From the NCBI RefSeq assembly GCF_010384365.1, contig NZ_CP048397.1, forward strand, positions 5,394,001 through 5,458,000: a stretch of DNA of 64,000 nucleotides, written 5' to 3'. Position numbers and translations under genes: made by a program. The notes below the pieces were generated by a model. It did not search any database. It had not been told where the DNA came from and worked only from the letters and a program-made list of their open reading frames with translations. The stretch's first letter is position 1. Each line of letters begins with the position of its first letter. This document shows, piece by piece, positions 29,962 through 39,245 of this stretch. The DNA comes from Streptomyces sp. S4.7. GTDB lineage: Bacteria > Actinomycetota > Actinomycetes > Streptomycetales > Streptomycetaceae.

Positions 29962-30019
29962 GCAGACGCACGGCCCCCCGTCCGTATGGTCCACCATGCG
30001 GACCGGGGGCTTCTGCGTC
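29962..30019 (+). terminator. Terminator hairpin of first oligopeptide operon
   Basis: An imperfect long stem: GACGCACGGCCCCCC and GGGGGCTTCTGCGTC at the base and TCCGTATGGT with ACCATGCGGA near a 2-base loop. It lies 17 bases past the last ATPase gene. Confidence 0.6.
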
Positions 30020-30172
30020 GTACGAGAGGTTCACCCGGTTCGCCCACCCAACTGCGTCTCACCTGGGATGACTTGACTGGTAGGGGTGAGATGTCCCGGA
30101 GTCGGGTTATTTGTCGAGTGTCCGGATCTCAGGTCTGCAACTCCGCATTGCGATCTGTTCATTTGGCACTTT

Positions 30173-30198
30173 CTTGACTGTAATGTTCGGCCGTCAAG
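30173..30198. promoter_or_regulatory. Inverted repeat over a possible -10 box
   Basis: CTTGAC and GTCAAG are 14 bases apart and enclose TAATGT (30181-30186), which fits TANNNT. The site is 37 bases before the start of the second binding-protein gene, so it may be the promoter and operator of that operon. No clear -35 was found. Confidence 0.4.
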
Positions 30199-30234
30199 AC
30201 CGAGCCCTGACTCGTCGGACCCCTGGGGTGGACC

Positions 30235-31905
30235 ATGCGAATAATCAAGTCCCGAGCCGCTGGAGCGATCGTGACGGCGTTGGCCGTCACGCTGATCGCC
30301 ACCGGCTGCTCCAGCGAGCGCGACGGGGAAGGTGACTCGGGCGGCGCGAAGGACACCTTTGTCTTCGGCGGCCCGGGTGACCCCGGTTCGCTCGACCCGG
30401 CGCTCGCGAGCGACGGCGAGACCTTCCGGGTCACCCGGCAGGCCTTCGAGGCGCTGCTGGAGCACGAGTCGGGCGGCAGCGAGCTGGCCCCCGGTCTGGC
30501 CGAGAAGTGGTCGAGCGACCCGGCCGGCAAGGTATGGACGTTCAACCTCCGCAAGGACGTGACCTTCCACGACGGCGAGAAGTTCAACGCCGCCGCCGTC
30601 TGCGCCAATTACGACTACTGGTTCAACTGGACGGGCACGTACCAGTCCAGCGCGGTCTCCTACTACTGGCAGACCGTCATGGGCGGCTTCGCGAAGAACG
30701 AGGACCCCGAGACGCCGAAGGCGAACTACAAGTCCTGCACCGCGAAGGACGAGAACACCGCCGTCATCGAGGTCAACGAGCCCTCCGCGAACCTCCCGGG
30801 CGGCTTCTCCCTCCAGGCGCTGGCGATCCACTCGCCCAAGGCCCTGAAGGAGTACGCGAAGCAGGAAGCCACGGCCAAGGGCGACGCGATCACGTACCCC
30901 AAGTACAGCCAGGTGGCCGGTACGGTCGCGGGCACCGGGCCGTACAAGATCAGCGAGTGGAACAAGGGCAACAAGGAAGTCTCGCTGGAGCGTTTCGACG
31001 ACTACTGGGGCACCAAGGCGAAGATCAAGAATCTGGTCTTCCGCACCATCGACACCGAGGACGGCCGCCGTCAGGCCCTCCAGGCCGGTGACATCGACGG
31101 CTACGACCTGGTCGCGCCCGCCGATGTGAAGACGCTGGAGAACGGCAAGTTCCAGGTCCCCACGCGTGACGTCTTCAACATCTTCTACGTCGGCATGAGC
31201 CAGGGCAAGAACGCGGCCCTGAAGAAGCCCGAGGTCCGGCAGGCGATCGCGCACGCCATCGACCGCGAGAACCTGGTCAAGACCCAGCTTCCCGAGGGCG
31301 GCGTGGCGGCGACGCAGTTCATGCCCGACACGGTCGCCGGCTACTCGGACGCCGTGAAGACGTACCCCTTCGACACCGCCAAGGCCAAGTCGCTGCTCAA
31401 GGACGCCGGCGAGAGCGCCCTGAAGGTCGACTTCTGCTACCCGACCGAGGTCACCCGCCCGTACATGCCCGCTCCGCAGGACATGTTCGAGCTGATGAAG
31501 GCCGACCTGGAGAAGGCCGGGATCACCGTCACCCCCAAGCCCATGAAGTGGGCCCCGGACTACCTGGACGCCACCGAGGCGGGCGGCTGTGCACTGCACA
31601 TGCTCGGCTGGACCGGTGACTTCAACGACGGCTACAACTTCATCGGCACCTGGTTCGCCGAGTTCGACAAGCAGTGGGGCTTCAAGGACAAGGCCGTCTT
31701 CGACGCACTGAAGACCGCGTCGGCCGAGACCGACCCGGCGAAGCGGACGGACCTGTACAAGAAGGCCAACGAGACGATCATGGCGTACCTGCCGGGTGTG
31801 CCGATCTCCTCGTCGCCGCCGGCGATCGCCTTCGCCGCCGACGTCAACCCGCCGAAGGTCTCCCCGCTGACGCAGGAGAACTTCGCCGAGGTGTCCTTCA
31901 AGTAA
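30235..31905 (+). CDS. Oligopeptide-binding lipoprotein (second importer)
   Basis: A 556-residue extracellular lipoprotein with a basic N-terminus (MRIIKSR), hydrophobic core and lipobox IATGC (Cys25). The family-5 solute-binding fold shows GSLDPALASDGE, VWTFNLRKDVTFHDGEKF and the central YDLVAPADVKTLE region. It is only distantly similar to the binding protein at 24680, so the two importers probably take different peptides. It starts at ATG 30235 after GGGGTGG and opens a five-gene operon in the order binding protein, two permeases, two ATPases. A hairpin follows it, as in the first operon. Confidence 0.95.
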   Translation: MRIIKSRAAGAIVTALAVTLIATGCSSERDGEGDSGGAKDTFVFGGPGDPGSLDPALASDGETFRVTRQAFEALLEHESGGSELAPGLAEKWSSDPAGKVWTFNLRKDVTFHDGEKFNAAAVCANYDYWFNWTGTYQSSAVSYYWQTVMGGFAKNEDPETPKANYKSCTAKDENTAVIEVNEPSANLPGGFSLQALAIHSPKALKEYAKQEATAKGDAITYPKYSQVAGTVAGTGPYKISEWNKGNKEVSLERFDDYWGTKAKIKNLVFRTIDTEDGRRQALQAGDIDGYDLVAPADVKTLENGKFQVPTRDVFNIFYVGMSQGKNAALKKPEVRQAIAHAIDRENLVKTQLPEGGVAATQFMPDTVAGYSDAVKTYPFDTAKAKSLLKDAGESALKVDFCYPTEVTRPYMPAPQDMFELMKADLEKAGITVTPKPMKWAPDYLDATEAGGCALHMLGWTGDFNDGYNFIGTWFAEFDKQWGFKDKAVFDALKTASAETDPAKRTDLYKKANETIMAYLPGVPISSSPPAIAFAADVNPPKVSPLTQENFAEVSFK

Positions 31906-31920
31906 GGACAGCGCGCACGC

Positions 31921-31970
31921 CGGGTCCGCCCGGTCGCGGAGCACGTCCCGACCGCGGCCGGGCGGACCCG
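31921..31970 (+). terminator. Intra-operon hairpin after second binding-protein gene
   Basis: CGGGTCCGCCCGG pairs with CCGGGCGGACCCG (13 bp), and CGCGG/CCGCG extends the stem inside. It sits 15 bases after the stop, in the same place and with the same core (CGGGTCCGCC) as the hairpin at 26491. Likely attenuator or stabiliser. Confidence 0.72.
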
Positions 31971-32087
31971 TCTCGCTGACGGCCCGTCCCGCGCACGGAC
32001 ATGCCCGGGTCGGTCCCACGCACGGACGACCCGGACGAACACGGATGAACGACGCCAGGAGTACGCAATGAGAAAGGGGCACGCGGG

Positions 32088-33092
32088 GTGCTGCGACTCG
32101 TCGCACGACGACTGCTACAGCTGATACCCACCCTGCTCGGTCTGTCGGTTCTGCTCTTCCTGTGGCTGAACCGGCTGCCCGGCGGACCCGCTTCGGCGAT
32201 CCTGGGTGAGCGGGCCACCGACGCCGAAGTGGCCCGGATCAACCGGGCGCTGGGACTCGACGAGCCGGTCTGGGTCCAGTACTGGCGGTTCATCAAACGG
32301 ATCTTCGAACTGGACCTCGGTACCTCCACGCAGACCGGCCAGCCGGTGTGGGAGGAATTCACCCTGCGCTTCCCGGCGACCGTCGAACTCAGCGTCGCCG
32401 CGATACTCATCGCGGTCGTGATCGGCGTCCCGGTGGGCTACTTCGCCGCGCGGCGCCGCGGCAGCTGGCTGGACGTGACCGCGGTCTCGGGCTCGCTGCT
32501 CGGCATCTGCATCCCGGTCTTCTTCCTGGCGCTGCTCCTCAAGGGCCTCTTCGCCGTCAACCTCGGTCTCTTCCCGAGCTACGGCCGGTTGTCGACCGGC
32601 ATCGACGCGACGAAGATCACCGGATTCGCGGTCCTGGACGGCGTGCTGACGGGCGAGTTCGACGCCTCGTGGGACGCGATCACGCATCTCGTACTCCCGG
32701 CGGTCGCGCTCGCCTCCATCCCGCTCGCCGTCATCGTGCGGATGACCAGGGCCAGCGTGCTCGAAGTGCTGGGCGAGGACTACGTACGCACGGCCGAGTC
32801 CAAGGGCCTGGACAAGCGTGTCGTACGCGGCCGCCACGTCCTGCGGAACGCGCTCCTGCCGGTGATCACCGCCATCGGCCTGCTCACCGGCAGCCTGCTG
32901 TCCGGCGCGGTACTCACCGAGTCGGTCTTCACCTTCGGCGGGATCGGGTCCTTCATCCGCACGTCGATCGACGCCCGCGACTATCCCGTGCTCGTCGGCT
33001 TCATCCTCTTCATCGCGCTGGTGTACGTCCTGATCAATCTGCTGGTCGACGTGGCGTACAGCCTCATCGACCCGAGAGTGCGGGTGCACTGA
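32088..33092 (+). CDS. Oligopeptide ABC transporter permease (DppB/OppB-like, second importer)
   Basis: A 334-residue permease with six membrane segments. It begins MLRLVARRLLQLIPTLLGLSVLLFLWL, typical of OppB, and has the EAA loop YVRTAESKGLDKRVVRGRHVLR. GTG 32088 is preceded by AAAGGGG. It is a paralogue of the permease at 26543 and works with the permease at 33094. The next gene begins one base after its stop. Confidence 0.94.
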   Translation: MLRLVARRLLQLIPTLLGLSVLLFLWLNRLPGGPASAILGERATDAEVARINRALGLDEPVWVQYWRFIKRIFELDLGTSTQTGQPVWEEFTLRFPATVELSVAAILIAVVIGVPVGYFAARRRGSWLDVTAVSGSLLGICIPVFFLALLLKGLFAVNLGLFPSYGRLSTGIDATKITGFAVLDGVLTGEFDASWDAITHLVLPAVALASIPLAVIVRMTRASVLEVLGEDYVRTAESKGLDKRVVRGRHVLRNALLPVITAIGLLTGSLLSGAVLTESVFTFGGIGSFIRTSIDARDYPVLVGFILFIALVYVLINLLVDVAYSLIDPRVRVH

Positions 33093-33093
33093 C

Positions 33094-34065
33094 GTGAACG
33101 CCGTCCCGAACATGACGAAGAAGGCCGACAAGATCGACCGGCTCGCGCAGCTCACCGAGCGGACCGAGAGCACCTCGGGCGCCGGACTGTGGCGCGAGGC
33201 CTTCCGGCGGCTGCGCACCAGTAAGACCGCGATCATCGGCGGTGTCGTGATCGGCCTGTTCGTGCTGATCGCGATCGTGGGCCCGTGGCTCGCCCCGTAC
33301 AGCCCCACCGCGCAGGACTGGCGCGGCGAGGTCTTCCCCAACCAGGGACGCTTCGTCGGACCGCGCGGCGAGAACTGGTTCGGCCTGGACCACCTGGGCC
33401 GCGACGAGTTCTCCCGGATGCTCGTCGGTGCCCGCCAGACCCTGCTCGTGGGCGTCGTGTCGATGCTGATCGGCCTGGTGGCCGGCGCGATCGTCGGCGC
33501 CGTGTCCGGCGCCGCGGCAACGCTCGGCGGCGAGGCGGGCAAGCGCGTGGACACCGTCATCATGCGCGTCACCGACATGATGCTGGCGCTGCCCTCGCTG
33601 CTGCTGGCGGTGTCCGTCGCCGCCGTCCTCGGCCAGTCGCTGACCACGGTGATGATCGCGGTGGGCGTGGTCCAAGTGCCGGTGTTCGCACGGCTGCTGC
33701 GTGGCTCGATGCTCGCGCAGGGCAACTCGGACTATGTGCTGGCCGCCAAGGCGGTGGGCATCCGCAAGCGCCGTATCGTCCTCACCCAGATCCTGCCCAA
33801 CTCGCTCAGCCCGGTGATCGTCCAGGCGACGCTCAGCCTCGCCACCGCGATCATCGAGGCCGCCGCCCTGTCCTATCTGGGCCTCGGCAATCCGGACCCG
33901 GCGATCCCGGAGTGGGGCGTGATGCTGTCACAGGCACAGCGCTTCTTCGACAACGCGCCGATGATGTCGGTCTATCCGGCGGTCGGGATCATCGTCACCG
34001 CTCTCGGCTTCACGCTGCTCGGTGAGGCGATGCGGGAAGCTCTCGATCCGAAGCTGCGAGGCTGA
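33094..34065 (+). CDS. Oligopeptide ABC transporter permease (DppC/OppC-like, second importer)
   Basis: A 323-residue permease: a polar N-terminus of about 45 residues, a membrane segment (IIGGVVIGLFVLIAIVG), an external loop with NWFGLDHLGRDEFSRML, then five membrane segments and the EAA loop (YVLAAKAVGIRKRRIVLTQI). GTG 33094 follows the previous stop by one base, so expression is coupled. It completes the channel with the OppB-like permease upstream. Confidence 0.94.
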   Translation: MNAVPNMTKKADKIDRLAQLTERTESTSGAGLWREAFRRLRTSKTAIIGGVVIGLFVLIAIVGPWLAPYSPTAQDWRGEVFPNQGRFVGPRGENWFGLDHLGRDEFSRMLVGARQTLLVGVVSMLIGLVAGAIVGAVSGAAATLGGEAGKRVDTVIMRVTDMMLALPSLLLAVSVAAVLGQSLTTVMIAVGVVQVPVFARLLRGSMLAQGNSDYVLAAKAVGIRKRRIVLTQILPNSLSPVIVQATLSLATAIIEAAALSYLGLGNPDPAIPEWGVMLSQAQRFFDNAPMMSVYPAVGIIVTALGFTLLGEAMREALDPKLRG

Positions 34066-34071
34066 AGTCCC

Positions 34072-35169
34072 ATGTCACTTCTCTCAGTTGACGCACTGTC
34101 GGTCACCTTTGCCGGGCACGCGACGGGCCGGGGCGCGGGGCGCGACACCCGGGCCGTCGACGGCGTCTCCTTCGACGTCGACGAGGGCCAGGTCGTCGGT
34201 CTGGTCGGCGAGTCGGGCTGCGGCAAGTCCGTCACCGCGCTCGCCCTGATGGGCCTGCTCCCGCGCAAGGGGGTGAGCGTCGGCGGGCGCGCCGAGTACG
34301 ACGGCGCGGACCTGCTGTCCATGGACGAGAAGAAGATCCGAGACCTTCGCGGCAGTCGGCTCGCGATGATCTTCCAGGACCCGCTCTCCTCGCTCAACCC
34401 GGTCGTCCCCATCGGCATCCAGGTCACCGAGATCCTCAGCCGCCACCGGGGGCTGAAGGGCGAGCCCGCCCGCAAGGAGGCGGCCTCGCTGCTCGACCGC
34501 GTCGGCATCCCCGACCCGAACAGGCGGCTCAAGGAGTACCCGCACCAGCTCTCCGGCGGAATGCGGCAGCGCGCGCTCATCGCCATGGCGGTCGCGTGCG
34601 CGCCGCGCCTGCTGATCGCGGACGAGCCGACGACGGCGCTCGACGTCACCATCCAGGCCCAGATCCTCGAACTCCTCAAGGAGTTGGTGGACCAGGAGGG
34701 CACGGCCCTTCTGATGATCACTCATGACCTGGGTGTCGTCGCCGGCTTGTGCGACCAGGTGAACGTGCTCTACGCGGGGCGCGCGGTGGAGACGGCGGGC
34801 CGCCGCGAACTGTTCGCGCACCCCACCCATCCGTACGCGCACGGCCTGCTCGGCTCCATCCCGCGCCTCGACGCACCGCGCGGGGAGCCACTGAGGCCGA
34901 TCCGCGGCTCGATCAACGACAAGATCGCGTGGGCCGACGGCTGCGCGTTCGCGCCGCGCTGCGACTTCTACACGATGGAGTGCCTGACGGGCACTCCGGA
35001 ACTCACCGAACCGCGTGCGACCGGCCATCAGGTGCGCTGCGTCAACCCGGTCCTGCCGGCGGACCCCGCGGACGCGGTGGCCGGGGCCGAGGCGGCCGAC
35101 GAGGCCGACGCGGCCGACCCGACCGGGCCGGCCGGTCCGGCCGAACCCACGGCGGAGGTCTCCTCATGA
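34072..35169 (+). CDS. Oligopeptide ABC transporter ATPase (DppD/OppD-like, second importer)
   Basis: A 365-residue ATPase with Walker A GESGCGKS, Q-loop MIFQDPLSSLNP, signature LSGGMRQRAL, Walker B LLIADEPTTALD and H-loop ITHDLG, plus the Cys-rich C-terminal element (CAFAPRCDFYTMEC). The last 35 residues are an Ala/Asp/Pro-rich low-complexity tail. It starts at ATG 34072, six bases after the permease stop, and its stop overlaps the next start (ATGA). Confidence 0.95.
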   Translation: MSLLSVDALSVTFAGHATGRGAGRDTRAVDGVSFDVDEGQVVGLVGESGCGKSVTALALMGLLPRKGVSVGGRAEYDGADLLSMDEKKIRDLRGSRLAMIFQDPLSSLNPVVPIGIQVTEILSRHRGLKGEPARKEAASLLDRVGIPDPNRRLKEYPHQLSGGMRQRALIAMAVACAPRLLIADEPTTALDVTIQAQILELLKELVDQEGTALLMITHDLGVVAGLCDQVNVLYAGRAVETAGRRELFAHPTHPYAHGLLGSIPRLDAPRGEPLRPIRGSINDKIAWADGCAFAPRCDFYTMECLTGTPELTEPRATGHQVRCVNPVLPADPADAVAGAEAADEADAADPTGPAGPAEPTAEVSS

Positions 35170-36251
35170 GCCTGCTCGAACTGGACGGTGTGAAGGTCCA
35201 CTTCCCCGTCAAGAAGGGCGTCTTCTTCGACCGTACCGTCGGTCATGTGTACGCCGTCGACGGTGTCTCGCTGAAGGTCGAGGCCGGCCAGACGTACGGC
35301 CTGGTGGGGGAGTCGGGCTGCGGCAAGACCACCCTCGGCCGCGCCGTCCTGCGCCTCGTCGACATCACCGAGGGTGAGGTCGTCTTCGACGGCACGGATC
35401 TGGCGAAGCTTCCCGAGGAGGAGATGCGCAAGATCCGGCACCGCCTTCAGATGGTCTTCCAGGACCCGCTCGGCAGCCTCAACCCCCGGCAGAACATCGA
35501 GTCGATCCTCTCCGAGGGCATGGCGGCGCACGGCATCGGCGCCGACCAGGAGGAGCGCCGCGAGCGGATCAAGAAGATCCTCGCCGAGGTCGGCCTGCCC
35601 ACCAACGCGCTCTCCCGCTACCCGCACGAGTTCTCCGGCGGCCAGCGCCAGCGCATCGGCATCGCACGGGCGCTGGTCCTCGAACCGGACGTGATCATCT
35701 GCGACGAGCCGGTCTCCGCGCTCGACGTCTCCATCCAGGCGCAGGTGATCAACCTCCTTGAGGAACTCCAGGAGTCCAAGGGTCTGACGTATCTCGTCAT
35801 CGCCCACGACCTGGCCGTGGTCCGCCACATCTCGGACGTCATCGGGGTGATGTATCTGGGCTCCCTGGTCGAGGAGGCCCCGAGCGACGCGCTGTACGCC
35901 GAGCCGAGGCACCCGTACACGAAGGCGCTGATGTCGGCGGTACCGGTGCCCGACCCGGAGGCGGAGGACCGGCGCGAACGGATCCTGCTCCGCGGCGACC
36001 TCCCCTCCCCGGCGGCGCCGCCGGCCGGCTGCCGCTTCCACACGCGCTGCCCGTGGAAGCAGGAGACCCGGTGCGCGACGGAGCGCCCGGAGCTGACGGT
36101 CCTGGGCGACGGCCACCGGGTGGCGTGCCACTTCGCGGCGGAGATCGCGGCGGGGACGGTGGAGCGGACGAGGGCGACGGGGATCGCGGCGGTGACGGAG
36201 ACCGGGGCCGGTGACGAGGCCGGGACAGAGGCGGTGTCGGAGCCGGTCTGA
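35166..36251 (+). CDS. Oligopeptide ABC transporter ATPase (DppF/OppF-like, second importer)
   Basis: A 361-residue ATPase with Walker A GESGCGKTT, Q-loop MVFQDPLGSLNPRQ, signature FSGGQRQRIG, Walker B IICDEPVSALD and H-loop IAHDLA. It has a Cys-containing element CRFHTRCPWK and a Glu/Thr/Ala-rich tail. ATG 35166 overlaps the previous stop. It is the last gene of the operon; no perfect terminator was seen right after it, but a 190-bp inverted-repeat element begins 53 bases downstream. Confidence 0.95.
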   Translation: MSLLELDGVKVHFPVKKGVFFDRTVGHVYAVDGVSLKVEAGQTYGLVGESGCGKTTLGRAVLRLVDITEGEVVFDGTDLAKLPEEEMRKIRHRLQMVFQDPLGSLNPRQNIESILSEGMAAHGIGADQEERRERIKKILAEVGLPTNALSRYPHEFSGGQRQRIGIARALVLEPDVIICDEPVSALDVSIQAQVINLLEELQESKGLTYLVIAHDLAVVRHISDVIGVMYLGSLVEEAPSDALYAEPRHPYTKALMSAVPVPDPEAEDRRERILLRGDLPSPAAPPAGCRFHTRCPWKQETRCATERPELTVLGDGHRVACHFAAEIAAGTVERTRATGIAAVTETGAGDEAGTEAVSEPV

Positions 36252-36303
36252 GGCGGGCGCTGACGCGGAGGCGGCGGGCCGGGCCGGTCGCCGGGTCGCG
36301 GCC

Positions 36304-36493
36304 CTAGGCCCTGTCCGGCGGATCTTCGGGGGCCCGGGACGCCTGGCACGGCACCTCGCCGCGTTGTCAAAGTCGTCCGAGTACGTCCAGTACGAGCACG
36401 ATCCTCCGCCTTGCGGTGCACCGCACCACGTGGCACCAGCCGCTCCGCGGCGGGCCCGGGCTGATCCCCGAAGATCCGCCGGACAGGACCTAG
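36304..36493. mobile_element. MITE-like element with 28-bp terminal inverted repeats
   Basis: A 190-bp intergenic element without an open frame. The left end (36304-36331) and right end (36466-36493) are inverted repeats matching at 27 of 28 positions; both outer ends are CTAG and both contain TGTCCGGCGGATCTTCGGGG. The centre carries GTCGTCCGAGTACGTCCAG and TTGCGGTGCACCGCAC, which I recall as a repeated intergenic sequence in streptomycetes. It lies in the 438-base gap between the second peptide importer and the TRIC gene. The rest of that gap (36494-36689) is GC-rich with nothing recognisable. Non-autonomous transposable origin is inferred. Confidence 0.78.
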
Positions 36494-36689
36494 CCGGGCG
36501 CGGCGCCGCTGCCCGCCGGCGGCCCGGTGGGTGGGCGCCTGAGGTGCGCGGCAGGCGGTCGGTGCCGACCCGCCGCACTTCCGTCCCGACGGGGGGAACG
36601 CGCCTGCCGACGGCGCCACCGCCGCCCACCACGAGCCCGGGGCGGCAGGCGCCTGTCCGGCGTTCACCCGGCCCAGGTAGAACTGTCGG

Positions 36690-37364
36690 GTGTTCCAGGA
36701 ACTGTTCAGCCCCTCCGTCCAGCACTCGCTCGACCTCGCCGGCATCTTCGTCTTCGCGATCTCCGGCGCGCTGCTCGCCGTCCGCAAGAACTTCGACGTC
36801 TTCGGCATCGCGGTGCTCGCCGAGGTCACCGGGCTGGGCGGCGGGCTGATCCGGGACCTGGTCATCGGAGCCGTACCGCCGGCCGCGTTCACCGATCTCG
36901 GGTACTTCACCATGCCGCTGGTGGCCACCGTCCTGGTGTTCTTCCTGCACCCGCACGTCGAGCGCATCCAGGGCGCGGTCAACGTCTTCGACGCGGCGGG
37001 GCTCGGGCTGTTCTGTGTGACCGGCACGGTGAAGGCGTACGAGTACGGGCTCGGCCTCACCGCGTCCGCCGCGCTCGGGCTCGCCACGGCGGCGGGCGGC
37101 GGTGTCCTGCGTGACGTGCTCGCCAACGAGGTGCCGTCGCTGCTGCGCTGGGACCGGGACCTGTACGCCGTCCCCGCGATCGTCGGGGCGACGACGGTCG
37201 TCGTCTGCATCCGTTTCGACGCGCTGAACGGGCTGACGAGCGGGCTCGCCGTCGTCACCGCGTTCGTGCTGCGGCTGCTGGCGATGCGCTTCCACTGGCG
37301 GGCGCCGCGTGCGTACAACCGCCGTTCGACGGCGGCCGAGGACCCGGCGGGACCGAACATATAA
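36690..37364 (+). CDS. TRIC/UPF0126-family membrane channel protein
   Basis: A 224-residue protein with about seven membrane segments and the internal repeat typical of the family. The two hallmark GGGxxRD motifs are GGGLIRD and GGGVLRD, one in each half. Prokaryotic TRIC proteins form trimeric monovalent cation channels; other members of this family may transport glycine, so the substrate is open. GTG 36690 starts the conserved sequence (VFQELFSPSVQHSLDLAGIFVFAISGA is the N-terminal region, positions 1-27). No close ribosome binding site is visible. It is probably a single-gene unit. Confidence 0.88.
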   Translation: MFQELFSPSVQHSLDLAGIFVFAISGALLAVRKNFDVFGIAVLAEVTGLGGGLIRDLVIGAVPPAAFTDLGYFTMPLVATVLVFFLHPHVERIQGAVNVFDAAGLGLFCVTGTVKAYEYGLGLTASAALGLATAAGGGVLRDVLANEVPSLLRWDRDLYAVPAIVGATTVVVCIRFDALNGLTSGLAVVTAFVLRLLAMRFHWRAPRAYNRRSTAAEDPAGPNI

Positions 37365-37402
37365 GCTACCGCTCAGTAATGCACTGTTGTACCGTGCTTC
37401 AC

Positions 37403-38269
37403 ATGGCACAGGCAGCGCAGGCACCCACCGCGGACAACGAGTTCGACCGCGACACCTCCGTCACCCTTCGCGAACCGGGCGTCTACGACGCGGACCTCTC
37501 CGAGGGCTGGGCGATCCTCTCCGCCGTCAACGGCGGCTATCTGCTGGCGATCGTCGCCCGCGCGCTGCGCGACGCGCTGCCGCACCCCGATCCGTTCACG
37601 GTCACCGCCCACTACCTGACCCCGTCGCGGCCCGGCCCGGCCGTCGTGCGCACCGAGACCGTACGCGGCGGGCGCACCCTCGCCACCGGCCAGGCGTCGC
37701 TGTTCCAGTACGAGCCCGACGGCACGGAGGTCGAACGCGTCCGGGTCCTCGCGGCGTACGGCGCGCTGGACTCCCTCAGCGACGACGTCCGCACCTCGGT
37801 GAAGCCGCCCACGCTGCCGCCGCCCGAGGAGTGCCTGGGGACGGAGGACGGCCCCACCGCCTTCCCCGGCGACTCCGGCTTCACCCGGCGCGTGGTGGTC
37901 AAGCTGGCTCCCGAGACCACGGGCTGGGCGGTCGGCGAGCCGTCGGGGAAGGGCGAGGTGCGCGGCTGGTTCTCGCTGGCCGACCCGCGCGAGCCCGACC
38001 CGCTCTCCCTGCTGCTGACCGTGGACGCGTTCCCGCCGACCGCCTTCGACCTCGGGCTCACCGGCTGGACCCCGACGGTCGAACTGACCACGCACATCCG
38101 GTGCCGCCCCGCGCCCGGACCGCTTCGGGTCTTCGTGACCACGCGGAACCTGGCGGGCGGCTATCTGGAGGAGGACGCGGACGTCTGGGACAGCGCCGAC
38201 CGCTTGGTCGCCCAGTCCCGCCAACTGGCCAGGGCGCCAAGGGAAGGCAGGGTGCCCGGGGCGCGGTGA
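37403..38269 (+). CDS. Acyl-CoA thioesterase-like double-hotdog protein
   Basis: A 288-residue cytoplasmic protein resembling the TesB-like acyl-CoA thioesterase family: WAILSAVNGGYLLAIVARAL and HPDPFTVTAHYLTPSRPGP in the first hotdog, and FDLGLTGWTPTVELTTHIR followed by GGYLEEDADVWD in the second. ATG 37403 is chosen. TACCGT (37390-37395) lies 7 bases before it, suggesting a leaderless transcript. Further upstream, ACCGCTCAGT resembles TetR-family half-sites that often control acyl-CoA genes. Substrate not known. Confidence 0.8.
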   Translation: MAQAAQAPTADNEFDRDTSVTLREPGVYDADLSEGWAILSAVNGGYLLAIVARALRDALPHPDPFTVTAHYLTPSRPGPAVVRTETVRGGRTLATGQASLFQYEPDGTEVERVRVLAAYGALDSLSDDVRTSVKPPTLPPPEECLGTEDGPTAFPGDSGFTRRVVVKLAPETTGWAVGEPSGKGEVRGWFSLADPREPDPLSLLLTVDAFPPTAFDLGLTGWTPTVELTTHIRCRPAPGPLRVFVTTRNLAGGYLEEDADVWDSADRLVAQSRQLARAPREGRVPGAR

Positions 38270-38345
38270 TCGGGCGCCACGTGCTTGCGGCATGGATGGC
38301 GAGCCCTCGTGGGACCGCGGCGTACGCGCCGGGCCACCGTCGCGG

Positions 38346-39179
38346 TTACGGAGCTGTACGGAGGAAGTCGCCCAGCGCCAGGGTGAGTTCGGCGGGGGCG
38401 TCCTCCTGTACGAGATGGCCCGCGCCCGCCACGGGACGCAGCTCGGCGCCGGGGATCAGCCCGGCGAGCTGCCTGCCCTTCGCCGGCGGGATCCAGGTGT
38501 CCTCCTCGCCCCAGCAGATCAGCACCGGCAGGTCCAACTCGCCGTAACGGCCCTCGATCTCATCGGTGAAACGCTGGTCGTTCTGCGCGATCTGCCGGTA
38601 GAACGCGGCCTGTCCCGCCTCCGTGCACCACGGCTCCACCAGCGCGTCCAGGATGTCGGCGCGCAGCCCGAGGTGGCCGGCCGAGCCGACGTACTCCCGC
38701 ACGAGCGCGCGGTGCAGCCCGGCCGGCAACCGCGAGAAGACGTCGCCGTGTTCGCCCAGCAGCCGGTACGTGGGCGAGCCCCACGGCGCGAGCGCCACGG
38801 GATCCACGAGGGCCAGCCGCTCGTACACCGCGCCGTGCAGCAGCGTCGCGCGCAGGGCGACGCACCCCCCGAAGTCGTGTGCGACGACGGCGGGCCGCTC
38901 CAGCCCCCAGTGCGCCAGCAGGTCGCCGAAGACCCGCGCCTGCGCGCCCAGCGACACGTCCTGCCCCTGCCGCATCTCCGACGCCCCGAACCCGGGCATG
39001 TCCCACACGTACACCCGGCGCCGCCCCGCGAGGGCCCGCGCGACCCCCCGCCACACGTACGACGAGAACGGCGTGCCGTGCAGCAGCACGACGGGCGGTC
39101 CGCCGGCGGGCCCGAGAGAGGCCCACCTGACCTCCCCGGAGGAGCTGTTGAACGTGCGGTCCAGAGTCCATCCATCCAT
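38346..39179 (-). CDS. Alpha/beta hydrolase with an aspartate nucleophile
   Basis: A 277-residue alpha/beta hydrolase. LLHGTPFSSYVWRG is the oxyanion region, and the nucleophile elbow is AHDFGG, where Asp replaces Ser, as in haloalkane dehalogenases and epoxide hydrolases. The acid is probably Asp in GEEDTWIPP and the base is His in GAGHLVQEDAP. Hydrolysis of an ester, epoxide or halide is inferred; the substrate is unknown. ATG 39179 is preferred over an upstream GTG because a TAGCCT box stands 7 bases before it, consistent with leaderless expression. It is convergent with the thioesterase-like gene. Confidence 0.85.
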   Translation of the reverse strand: MDGWTLDRTFNSSSGEVRWASLGPAGGPPVVLLHGTPFSSYVWRGVARALAGRRRVYVWDMPGFGASEMRQGQDVSLGAQARVFGDLLAHWGLERPAVVAHDFGGCVALRATLLHGAVYERLALVDPVALAPWGSPTYRLLGEHGDVFSRLPAGLHRALVREYVGSAGHLGLRADILDALVEPWCTEAGQAAFYRQIAQNDQRFTDEIEGRYGELDLPVLICWGEEDTWIPPAKGRQLAGLIPGAELRPVAGAGHLVQEDAPAELTLALGDFLRTAP

Positions 39180-39245
39180 GCGCACCAGGCTAATTCCCGG
39201 GTCCGACAATTTCCCGGGCGCCGTGGGGTGGGCGGCGCCGCCCCG

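Noticed and set aside
30031..32106. 691-codon minus-strand open frame opposite the second binding-protein gene
   Set aside because: Same reasoning: it mirrors a certain gene and has no signal, start or domain of its own.
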